Below are positions 42,148-49,064 of a stretch of 49,064 nucleotides of DNA, piece after piece. This DNA comes from Butyrivibrio sp. GTDB lineage: Bacteria; Bacillota; Clostridia; Lachnospirales; Lachnospiraceae. The notes beneath the pieces were generated by a model. That model had not been told where the DNA came from. It ran no database searches and worked only from the letters and a program-made list of their open reading frames with translations. Position 1 is the stretch's first letter. The number at the start of each line of letters is the position of its first letter. A program made the translations under genes and the position numbers. The stretch spans positions 1 to 49,064 of the forward strand of contig NZ_JAGAYD010000052.1 in NCBI RefSeq assembly GCF_017940685.1. The letters run 5' to 3'.

Positions 42148-43512
42148 ATGATCAATATACATGAAGTTGTAGAAACTAATGAGATGATTGAAAAGGAAAA
42201 CCTGGATGTCAGGACCATAACACTGGGTATCAGCCTTTTAGATTGCATAGACTCTGATTTAGACAGATTATGTGACAAGATCTATAACAAAATTTATGAA
42301 ACAGCAAAAGACCTTGTAAAAACCGGAGACCAGATTTCAAGAGAATTTGGTATTCCAATTGTAAATAAAAGAATTTCAGTAACACCTATTGCCCTTGTTG
42401 GCGGAGCTGCCTGCAAAACTCCAAGTGACTTTGCCAAGATTGCAGCCACCCTGGATAAGGTTGCCAAGGCGGTTGGCGTTAATTTTATCGGCGGATATTC
42501 AGCACTTGTCAGTAAGGGAATGACTGAGGCTGACAGACTTCTTATAGAATCTATTCCTGAAGCTCTTTCTACTACGGACGTTGTATGTTCATCAATTAAT
42601 GTAGGCTCAACCAAGACCGGTATCAATATGGATGCTGTGCGCCTTATGGGAAGCATTGTAAAAAAGACTGCAGAGGCTACAAAAGAAGCAGATTCTCTTG
42701 GATGTGCCAAGCTTGTAATATTCTGTAACGCTCCTGATGACAACCCATTTATGGCGGGAGCCTTCCATGGTGTAACTGAGGCTGATAAGATCATTAACGT
42801 CGGCGTCAGCGGACCAGGCGTTGTTAAGACAGCCCTTGAAAAGGTCAGAGGAGAGAACTTTGAAGTTCTTTGTGAGACCATCAAAAAGACTGCCTTTAAG
42901 GTAACAAGAGTAGGACAGCTCGTTGCTCAGGAAGCATCAAAGCGCCTTGGAGTACCTTTTGGTATTATCGATCTGTCCCTTGCTCCTACACCAGCAATTG
43001 GTGATTCGGTTGCTGACATCCTTCATGAGATTGGAGTTGAGCATGCTGGAGCTCCTGGTACAACAGCAGCCCTTGCACTTCTAAATGACCAGGTTAAAAA
43101 GGGCGGTGTTATGGCATCCTCTTATGTTGGAGGTCTTTCTGGAGCATTTATTCCCGTCAGCGAAGATCAGGGCATGATCAATGCTGTTGAGGCTGGAGCA
43201 CTTTCTCTTGAGAAGCTTGAAGCAATGACCTGTGTGTGTTCTGTAGGACTTGATATGATAGCAATTCCTGGAGATACCAAGGATACAACCATCGCAGGTA
43301 TCATCGCTGACGAAATGGCAATTGGTATGATCAACCAGAAAACAACTGCAGTTCGTCTCATTCCTGTAATTGGTAAGGGTGTAGGTGAAACAGTAGAGTT
43401 TGGCGGACTTCTTGGCTATGCGCCGATAATGCCAGTAAATCAGTTTTCCTGCGACGACTTTGTAAACAGAGGCGGTAGAATTCCAGCTCCAGTTCATAGC
43501 TTTAAAAACTAA
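42148..43512 (+). CDS. UPF0210 / PFL family protein
   Basis: 454 residues, the expected length. Recognisable segments are [56 protein letters not shown] and [21 protein letters not shown] precedes the ATG. Paired with the ACT protein. The family (DUF711 fold) has no established activity; a glycyl-radical-like name, PFL, comes from fold similarity. Confidence 0.92.
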   Translation: MINIHEVVETNEMIEKENLDVRTITLGISLLDCIDSDLDRLCDKIYNKIYETAKDLVKTGDQISREFGIPIVNKRISVTPIALVGGAACKTPSDFAKIAATLDKVAKAVGVNFIGGYSALVSKGMTEADRLLIESIPEALSTTDVVCSSINVGSTKTGINMDAVRLMGSIVKKTAEATKEADSLGCAKLVIFCNAPDDNPFMAGAFHGVTEADKIINVGVSGPGVVKTALEKVRGENFEVLCETIKKTAFKVTRVGQLVAQEASKRLGVPFGIIDLSLAPTPAIGDSVADILHEIGVEHAGAPGTTAALALLNDQVKKGGVMASSYVGGLSGAFIPVSEDQGMINAVEAGALSLEKLEAMTCVCSVGLDMIAIPGDTKDTTIAGIIADEMAIGMINQKTTAVRLIPVIGKGVGETVEFGGLLGYAPIMPVNQFSCDDFVNRGGRIPAPVHSFKN

Positions 43513-43553
43513 TGGTATAATAAAAGAGTAAAGCTAACCAAGTGGAGGTGTTG

Positions 43554-44315
43554 ATGAAGTACTTCTGGCTTGAGAAATCTCTTTTACCACAGGAAATGGG
43601 ATATGAGCTCTTTTCGGCAGAGCATATTGTGTCCCTTCTGATCATATTAGTTTTAAATATCATTTTATATTCTGCTTTTTGCAAGATGGATGGCAAAAAG
43701 CAGAATATATTCATAAAAATCTGTGCGCTTATCCTTCCCGTTTTAGAGGCGTTTAAGATTGCTGTTCTCGTCATACAGGGGACATTTGATGCACAGTATT
43801 TTCCTCTATACCTATGTAGTGTAGGTATCTTAATTTTTCCGGTAGCAGCTTTTGCAAAAAATAAGCGCATAGCTGAATATGCTACTGAAGCAGGAATTAT
43901 TATGATAATTCCTGGCTCTCTTATGGCGCTTTTGTTTCCTAACTGGATTGGTTTTTATCAGCCATTTAGCTTTTTAAGTATTTATAGCTATTTGTGGCAT
44001 GGCCTTATTATCTTCATTCCGGTTTGTATGTGGAAAATGGGTAAAGTATCTATAAGATTTGAGAGCATAATCCATTCATTTATCGTACTTGCAATTCTTT
44101 TACCAATCGTTATTATCTGTGATCAGGTTTTTCGAATGAATTATTGGTTTTTGGAAAGACCTGATCTCAACAATCCATTTCTTTTTATATATCAAAAATA
44201 TGGTTATACCATGTACATTACCTGCATTATCCTGCTGGCTTTTATAATGTGTACTTTGTCATATTTGTTGTTTAGCTTTTTACAGAAAAGAAGGAAGGGA
44301 AGAGAAAATGAGTAA
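43554..44315 (+). CDS. YwaF/TIGR02206-like multi-helix membrane protein
   Basis: 253 residues from ATG 43554 (GGAGGT site). About seven hydrophobic helices. Motifs LFSAEHIVSLLIIL, FPLYLCSVGILIFPVAAF and a YLWHGLIIFIP segment are like TIGR02206 integral membrane proteins such as YwaF of Bacillus. Its stop overlaps the next start by 8 bases. No function is known. Confidence 0.75.
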   Translation: MKYFWLEKSLLPQEMGYELFSAEHIVSLLIILVLNIILYSAFCKMDGKKQNIFIKICALILPVLEAFKIAVLVIQGTFDAQYFPLYLCSVGILIFPVAAFAKNKRIAEYATEAGIIMIIPGSLMALLFPNWIGFYQPFSFLSIYSYLWHGLIIFIPVCMWKMGKVSIRFESIIHSFIVLAILLPIVIICDQVFRMNYWFLERPDLNNPFLFIYQKYGYTMYITCIILLAFIMCTLSYLLFSFLQKRRKGRENE

Positions 44316-45018
44316 GTTTGATTTTGAAGCCCTTGAAAGGGATTATCTTTCCAGGTTTCGTAAAAAGAAAAGAGTCAATATAGCTATCTGCAGCCTCATA
44401 TTTGTACTGGGTGTTCTGTCTGTTATCTTTATCTTTAAGTTTGATAAAGAGGGTATAATGACATTTCGCTGGCTTACTGTCGATGGAACCATATTTACAA
44501 CTGTTGGAGCACTAATCTATATTGTTGTAAATCTCATTGAAATGTATGGGAAGACTGAAGTGACTTACATTTCAGCTTATTATGTAAGACTTTCCTGTGC
44601 AGTTGCGGAGGCACTAATTATGACAGTTGTACTTATGAGTCAGCTTCCAATATTTGATCAGCATATGCATATCTTAAGATTCGACATGTTTAACATGCAT
44701 ATTTTGATCCCAGTCCTGACTATTTCTTCATTTGTATTAAATGACGCGCCTATTGGTAAGATAAAACCATTTTACAGACTACGTGGAACCTGGTTTGTAA
44801 CCTTTTATTCCGTGGTGATAATAACGCTTATCTTAACTGATACCATAACAGGGAACATGATCCCGTATTTCTTCCTTGATTTTGACAACATGTCATTGTC
44901 TTTGATACTTATCACTTTTGTTGTTATCTATGGAAGCGCATATCTGCTTTCATGGGGGATATCAGAGCTTAATAGAAAACTGTCATGGAGATGGTTTAAG
45001 AATGTGATTAGAAAGTAA
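44308..45018 (+). CDS. Membrane protein of unknown function
   Basis: 236 residues with about six hydrophobic helices and a basic N-terminus (LSRFRKKKR). Overlaps the end of the YwaF-like gene by 8 bases (ATG 44308, site AAGGAAGGGA), so the two are coupled. Helix pattern resembles its partner, suggesting the two assemble. I do not recognise the family. A strong hairpin closes the unit at 45061. Confidence 0.65.
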   Translation: MSKFDFEALERDYLSRFRKKKRVNIAICSLIFVLGVLSVIFIFKFDKEGIMTFRWLTVDGTIFTTVGALIYIVVNLIEMYGKTEVTYISAYYVRLSCAVAEALIMTVVLMSQLPIFDQHMHILRFDMFNMHILIPVLTISSFVLNDAPIGKIKPFYRLRGTWFVTFYSVVIITLILTDTITGNMIPYFFLDFDNMSLSLILITFVVIYGSAYLLSWGISELNRKLSWRWFKNVIRK

Positions 45019-45060
45019 TTTATCTTTGTGTTTAACTTAATTGAATAAGGATATTAATTA

Positions 45061-45107
45061 GGGTGTATTTTGTGAGATTGTAAGAAACTTACAAAATGCA
45101 CCCTTTA
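45061..45107 (+). terminator. Terminator-like hairpin after the membrane pair
   Basis: GGGTGTATTTTGT (45061-45073) and ACAAAATGCACCC (45091-45103) pair over 13 positions, one G-T, followed by TTTAGT. An inner GTAAG/CTTAC can extend it. No T-run longer than three follows. Confidence 0.65.
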
Positions 45108-45300
45108 GTATTGCGTAAATGAAGAAGTAAAGAAAAATATCAATTAAATTTATTAAAAGAGGATAAAAGAAGTATTAAACAAATCATAAATGACATTTTA
45201 AATGTAAAATATGATGATTATTATGATAGCATATTATGTAGGATACACTTGAAACGGGTTGTTTAGTATTTTTAGTGTGTTGTACGGAGGACCAAAAAAA

Positions 45301-47961
45301 ATGAAGCTTTACGACAATATCCCTCAGGCTATCAGAGAAGGTGTTTTTTGTTTAATGACAGGTACACTTGTTTTTGCTACAAACAGCATCACAGCAGAGG
45401 CAAGCGATGGTGAACCGGCTGACGAGTCAGGAAACGGTGCTGCAGCAGAGGCAAGCGATACAAATTCTGTCGCAAATGAGGCTGCAGATCTTATTGATCA
45501 TTCAGATGCAAAGCCTGTATCTGAGCCGCAGGTAACAAAAGAAGAAACTCCTGTAGCTGACATTACAAAAACAACAAGTATTTATGAAGAAACTGTAGAT
45601 AATAATGAAACTATCAGCGCAGGAGATAATGCGATAGTAATAGGGGATATTGAGGCATCAGAGCCAAAGGCTGTTGCCACTACACAGGAAACTGTTGTAA
45701 CCACAGTTACAAAGCCTGAAGCACTTACAAAAGATACAGAAAATGTCACTGTTGTACAGGAAGGAAATACTGTAACTATAACAGGTGAATTTGTTGAGGA
45801 TATTGTTTCCAAAGAGACTAAATCATCTACTACAGTTGAAACAGACGATGAGCAGCTTGCAAAAGAAATAAAAGCCCAGGTTGAAAAACAGGCAGAAGGA
45901 AATACAGAAACAAGCGGAATTAAATTTGACAGCCTGACTGAGAAATATTATGTGACTGACAACGAGGGCAATCGTACTTATGTAGATATTTCAAAGCTTA
46001 ACGGAGCAACAAGTTTCATTTTGAAGACCAAGGCAGAAAGCTCCGGTGATGATTCCAATGATACAAAGATCATTGCGCAGATTGGAGATAACGAGGTTCC
46101 TCTTTCAGATGTACCGGAAGATGTTAAGAATGCTCTTGTAAACAGCGCCGGCAACGAAATTGAAAGCAGATTTGAGAGTGTTACTTCCTATACTTTGGGA
46201 GAAACGCCTTTAAGAGAAAAAGAGATAGAGCTTTTAAAGAAATGCCAAATTGATACAGATACAACATTTATCATTGCGCCTTCCGCAAACGGATCAGATG
46301 ACTTTGACATTACTTATGTCAAAGACGGCGTCTACCTTACAGTTTTGGATACTGATCTAAGAAATCTCATACTTAGCTCTGCCAAGCCGGATTCACTTAG
46401 GTATAACTCAGGTATTGAATATGAGGATGTTAATTCGGAAGACCTGAAAAGTGAGATGGACGCAGCAAAAGAAGACGGCTATGTTCTTGTAGCTCATGGT
46501 TATGGCAAGGACACACACGAAGAAACCATTATCCTTGATACAATATATGATACTTTAAAAGATGCGCAGGATGCATTGGATGACTTTATTGCCAGGGGAA
46601 TTTATGATGGTGGTAATATAATCCCTCATCCACAGAATGATGAAACCAGGATAATAAATGATTTTGATGGTTTTAGTATCACTACCAAGGAAGAATATGA
46701 AAGGATCATAAACCTTAACGACAAGGAAGTGGTCAATGGGGAGACAATTTACAAAGAGACAACTGAAGATGGGAAAACAATCTATTACAAGGTAAATACA
46801 GTAGATGAAACCTTTACAATTCTTTCCCAAGGAGGTAGTGCTGAAGTAGGTCATCAGGAGACAAGCTTTATTATCAACGGAGTATACTATCATTACGATC
46901 AGAATTCCAATTTTTTACATGATAATATTTATGGAATCGACCAGCAGGTTTTTGTTGATCAGATGAACAGTGTTCTTGCTACTCCCAAGACCAGTGAAAA
47001 TACACTTGAGTATTCTACAGGAAGTGGTCCAAGGCCTGAAAAGAACAAACTGGAAATTACAGACGGCGGAACGTACTATATTGACGGTACGGTCAAAGAA
47101 ACATGGATCCTTCTTACTACTCCTGAAAAAGTAACGATAATACTTACAGGAACCGATACTATATTGCCTGTTATTACAACAGATTCTCAATATCAAAACA
47201 TCCAGACCGGCAACAAGAGCCTTCTTAATGCAGCTATCATGCCGGATGTTACATTTGTTACAAATGCCACAACTTTAAGAACCCAAGGTACAAATGAAGT
47301 TGGAAATATTCTGGCACCTAATACAAAAGTGACACTTGGAGGCGGTAACTTCTGCGGTACGATCATCTGCAGTGAGATCAGCGGTGGCTCAGAAGGACAT
47401 TGGTATCCTGCAGGATCAAAGGGATATCTGGTGGACAGAAAAGTAATTGGAGCGGCTAATGCCCAATATTATACGCTAAATGCGAAAAAACAGGCATTTA
47501 ACTATGTTGTTACAGGCATAAAGACCATTGACATTGATCTTCACAAGACCGTAAACAACTATGAGTACAAGAGAAGTCTAGTTATACTGGGAAGTACTTA
47601 TGAAGTAAAATTCAGTGAGTACTCAAAGGAGAGCACCAGGGGAGTATGGACTGAGACCAAGACAATTGATGTTCCTCCGACACCACCTGTTATTGTTGAA
47701 GTACCACCAACACCGCCAACACCACCAACACCACCTACAACAACACCTCCTACAGACACTGTTGTTGTGGTAAACGAACAAAATCCTGTTTCTGAAGTAC
47801 CACAGGTTCTCGGAGCAAAGAGAGACATGCCACAGGTACTTGGTGCAAGAAGAGCAAGAACAGGGGATATGACTCAGAATCCTCTCGTTGCATCAATGAT
47901 GATCCTCGGAGCATCTGCAGTTGCACTTGGAGCTCTGGCTTCACTGAAGAAGCGTAGATAA
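45301..47961 (+). CDS. Large cell-surface protein, choice-of-anchor-A type with wall anchor
   Basis: 886 residues from ATG 45301 (GGAGG 12 bases before). An N-terminal membrane/signal stretch (about 10-30, VFCLMTGTLVFATNSITAEA) precedes an acidic, T/E-rich region with several ETV-type repeats (about 35-190). The segment NILAPNTKVTLGGGNFCGTIIC with GSEGHW, about 670-700, matches the choice-of-anchor-A domain. A proline-rich PPTPPTPP stalk leads to two VLGA[KR]R copies, then ARTGD, a hydrophobic helix and a KKRR end, a sortase-type sorting signal variant. Presumably a wall-attached adhesin or matrix protein. About 280 bases of AT-rich DNA upstream hold no gene. Confidence 0.85.
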   Translation: MKLYDNIPQAIREGVFCLMTGTLVFATNSITAEASDGEPADESGNGAAAEASDTNSVANEAADLIDHSDAKPVSEPQVTKEETPVADITKTTSIYEETVDNNETISAGDNAIVIGDIEASEPKAVATTQETVVTTVTKPEALTKDTENVTVVQEGNTVTITGEFVEDIVSKETKSSTTVETDDEQLAKEIKAQVEKQAEGNTETSGIKFDSLTEKYYVTDNEGNRTYVDISKLNGATSFILKTKAESSGDDSNDTKIIAQIGDNEVPLSDVPEDVKNALVNSAGNEIESRFESVTSYTLGETPLREKEIELLKKCQIDTDTTFIIAPSANGSDDFDITYVKDGVYLTVLDTDLRNLILSSAKPDSLRYNSGIEYEDVNSEDLKSEMDAAKEDGYVLVAHGYGKDTHEETIILDTIYDTLKDAQDALDDFIARGIYDGGNIIPHPQNDETRIINDFDGFSITTKEEYERIINLNDKEVVNGETIYKETTEDGKTIYYKVNTVDETFTILSQGGSAEVGHQETSFIINGVYYHYDQNSNFLHDNIYGIDQQVFVDQMNSVLATPKTSENTLEYSTGSGPRPEKNKLEITDGGTYYIDGTVKETWILLTTPEKVTIILTGTDTILPVITTDSQYQNIQTGNKSLLNAAIMPDVTFVTNATTLRTQGTNEVGNILAPNTKVTLGGGNFCGTIICSEISGGSEGHWYPAGSKGYLVDRKVIGAANAQYYTLNAKKQAFNYVVTGIKTIDIDLHKTVNNYEYKRSLVILGSTYEVKFSEYSKESTRGVWTETKTIDVPPTPPVIVEVPPTPPTPPTPPTTTPPTDTVVVVNEQNPVSEVPQVLGAKRDMPQVLGARRARTGDMTQNPLVASMMILGASAVALGALASLKKRR

Positions 47962-47983
47962 TAATTATTATACGAAATAGTTT

Positions 47984-48016
47984 AAGGTCCGGCCGCAGTG
48001 CCGGACCTTTTATTTT
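47984..48016 (+). terminator. Intrinsic terminator after the surface protein
   Basis: AAGGTCCGGC and GCCGGACCTT form a 10-bp stem with a CGCAGT loop, followed by TTATTTT. Confidence 0.92.
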
Positions 48017-48051
48017 GACTTATGGTCAAAAATCAAAATGCGGTGTATACT
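48015..48051 (+). promoter_or_regulatory. Operator-like inverted repeat and promoter of the exporter gene
   Basis: TTGAC-TTATG-GTCAA at 48015-48029 is an inverted repeat. TATACT at 48046-48051 is a good -10, and TGGTCA at 48023-48028 is a 17-base-spaced weak -35 overlapping the right arm. A dimeric repressor bound there would block transcription. No regulator gene is visible nearby. Confidence 0.5.
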
Positions 48052-48088
48052 ACATTTGGATTATTTTAGTTTCTCGGGGGAGATGGAT

Positions 48089-49064
48089 ATGGAAAACGAA
48101 AAAGCTGGAAACAGTTTTATGCTCAAAATCTGCGCATTTATCGTCGATAAGCGCAACCTTTTCTTTCTGATATATGCTATTTTATGCATATTCTCAGTGG
48201 TTTCCAGAAACTGGGTAAGTGTTGAAAATGAACTGGCACAATACCTTCCTGGTACATCTGAGACCAGGCAGGGTCTTGATCTTATGGAAGAGCAGTTTAC
48301 AACCTACGGCTCTGTTAAAGTCATGGTCGCAAATATCTCTTATGATCAGGCACTTGAGGTCAAGGACCATCTTGAAGATATGGATGGTATTTTTTCAGCT
48401 GAAGTTGATGATACAACTGACCATTATAATAATGGCTCAGCTCTTTTTAATATAACTTTTGATTATGATGAGAATGATGATCAGTGCCTTGTGCTTCTTG
48501 ACCAGGTAAAAGAGTACTTTGAACCCTACGATTCCTACATCTCAACAACTCTTGGTGACACTCAGTCAGAGCTCATTGATAAGGAGATGAACGTAATTTC
48601 TGTCATTGTTGTCATTGTTGTAGTTGCAGTACTCCTTCTTACATCTCAGGCATATGCTGAGGTTCCGGTACTTCTTCTAACCTTTGGCTCTGCAGCCCTT
48701 GTCCAGATGGGAACCAATTTCCTTCTTGGAACAATTTCTTTTGTATCAGATTCAGTCACGATCGTACTGCAGCTGGCTCTGTCAGTTGACTATGCGGTCA
48801 TATTCCTAAACAGGTATAAAGAAGAGCACGCTGAGCTTCCAAACCGTGAAGCTTGCATCGTAGCTCTTTCAAAATCAATCCCTGAGATCTGCGGTAGTTC
48901 CCTTACCACAATCGGAGGTCTTGTTGCCATGCTGTTTATGCAGTTTGGTATTGGCTCTGATATGGGTATTGTCCTTATAAAGGCTATCATCTTAAGCCTT
49001 TTGTCTGTGTTCCTTCTTATGCCAGGTATCATCATGGTTTTTGCACCTCTCATGGAAAAGACCA
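48089..49064 (+). CDS. MMPL/RND-type transporter (3' end outside window)
   Basis: At least 325 residues are seen from ATG 48089 (GGGGGAG site 6 bases before; ATG 48083 is too close). One N-terminal helix (LFFLIYAILCIFSVVS) precedes an extracytoplasmic domain (about 45-170) and then several helices, including VISVIVVIVVVAVLLLTS and the ALSVDYAVIFLNRYKEE segment, the MMPL/RND signature S-x-D-Y-x-x-F-x-x-x-R-x-x-E-E. These proteins export lipids or drugs using the proton gradient. The rest of the protein lies past the window. Confidence 0.85.
   Translation, partial: MENEKAGNSFMLKICAFIVDKRNLFFLIYAILCIFSVVSRNWVSVENELAQYLPGTSETRQGLDLMEEQFTTYGSVKVMVANISYDQALEVKDHLEDMDGIFSAEVDDTTDHYNNGSALFNITFDYDENDDQCLVLLDQVKEYFEPYDSYISTTLGDTQSELIDKEMNVISVIVVIVVVAVLLLTSQAYAEVPVLLLTFGSAALVQMGTNFLLGTISFVSDSVTIVLQLALSVDYAVIFLNRYKEEHAELPNREACIVALSKSIPEICGSSLTTIGGLVAMLFMQFGIGSDMGIVLIKAIILSLLSVFLLMPGIIMVFAPLMEKT

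Noticed and set aside
47690-47760. CCACCAACACC repeats that look like a small tandem or CRISPR-like array
   Set aside because: They encode the PPT proline-rich stalk of the surface protein; unit length and lack of spacers exclude a CRISPR array.
48015-48051. TTGACT and TATACT as a promoter pair for the exporter
   Set aside because: The spacing is 25 bases, too long for sigma-A; the weaker TGGTCA with 17-base spacing was preferred.

Overview
The window reads as a chromosomal segment of an anaerobic Firmicute of the Lachnospiraceae type, probably close to Butyrivibrio or Pseudobutyrivibrio. This placement is inferred from AT-rich, A/G-biased coding DNA, AAGGAGG-type ribosome sites, and the gene content: a ruvA-ruvB-zapA-U32 order, a ytfI/ytfJ pair, an ACT plus UPF0210 pair, an extended FtsA-like protein, and a choice-of-anchor-A surface protein ending in a VLGARR..TGD-type anchor. 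No rRNA, phage, insertion sequence or CRISPR array was seen. There is one tRNA gene, tRNA-Leu(CAA).

Layout. 1-816 (minus): 5' part of an Rpn-type PD-(D/E)XK nuclease. 1023-3219: HAD phosphatase, hotdog thioesterase and an unknown membrane protein. 3333-7975: a three-gene operon of unknown proteins. The last two members are paralogous four-helix membrane proteins whose cytosolic parts carry an R-[ND]-x4-H motif typical of HEPN ribonuclease domains; this is the best candidate here for an undescribed system. 8043-15380: ruvAB under a LexA-box promoter, zapA, a U32 hydroxylase-like protein, and an FtsW/RodA plus penicillin-binding protein pair. 15383-16444 (minus): an HD-GYP protein with a damaged HD motif. 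16583-18910: small unknown gene, YtfI-like, YtfJ/GerW-like, and a coiled-coil protein with a J-domain-like tail. 19124-22671: recA (two LexA boxes), recX and rny. 22737-29781: an RsmF-like RNA methyltransferase, a heterodimeric ABC exporter, a CBS/DRTGG pyrophosphatase and a small unknown. 29865-29947: tRNA-Leu. 29978-31794: Nudix hydrolase (minus) and a second HD-GYP protein. 31948-35507: an operon of a GT28/MGDG-synthase-like glycosyltransferase, a GPH sugar symporter and a GHKL-like small protein, behind a 16-bp palindrome. 35676-43512: zinc-finger anti-sigma-like protein, a DNA polymerase I with an eroded 5' nuclease domain, coaE, an FtsA-like protein with a repeated C-terminal tail, a YycJ-type metallo-hydrolase, and the ACT/UPF0210 pair. 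43554-45018: two membrane proteins. 45301-47961: a large cell-surface protein. 48089 to the end: the start of an MMPL/RND-type exporter.

How it fits together. Most of the window is housekeeping: Holliday junction processing and recombination (ruvAB, recA, recX) tied together by SOS operators, septum and wall synthesis (zapA, FtsW/PBP, FtsA-like), RNA turnover and modification (rny, RsmF-like, U32), and c-di-GMP-type signalling proteins. After start correction no gene-free stretch exceeds 300 bases; the longest is about 280 bases, upstream of the surface protein.

All domain calls come from reading motifs in the translated sequence. No database search was run.
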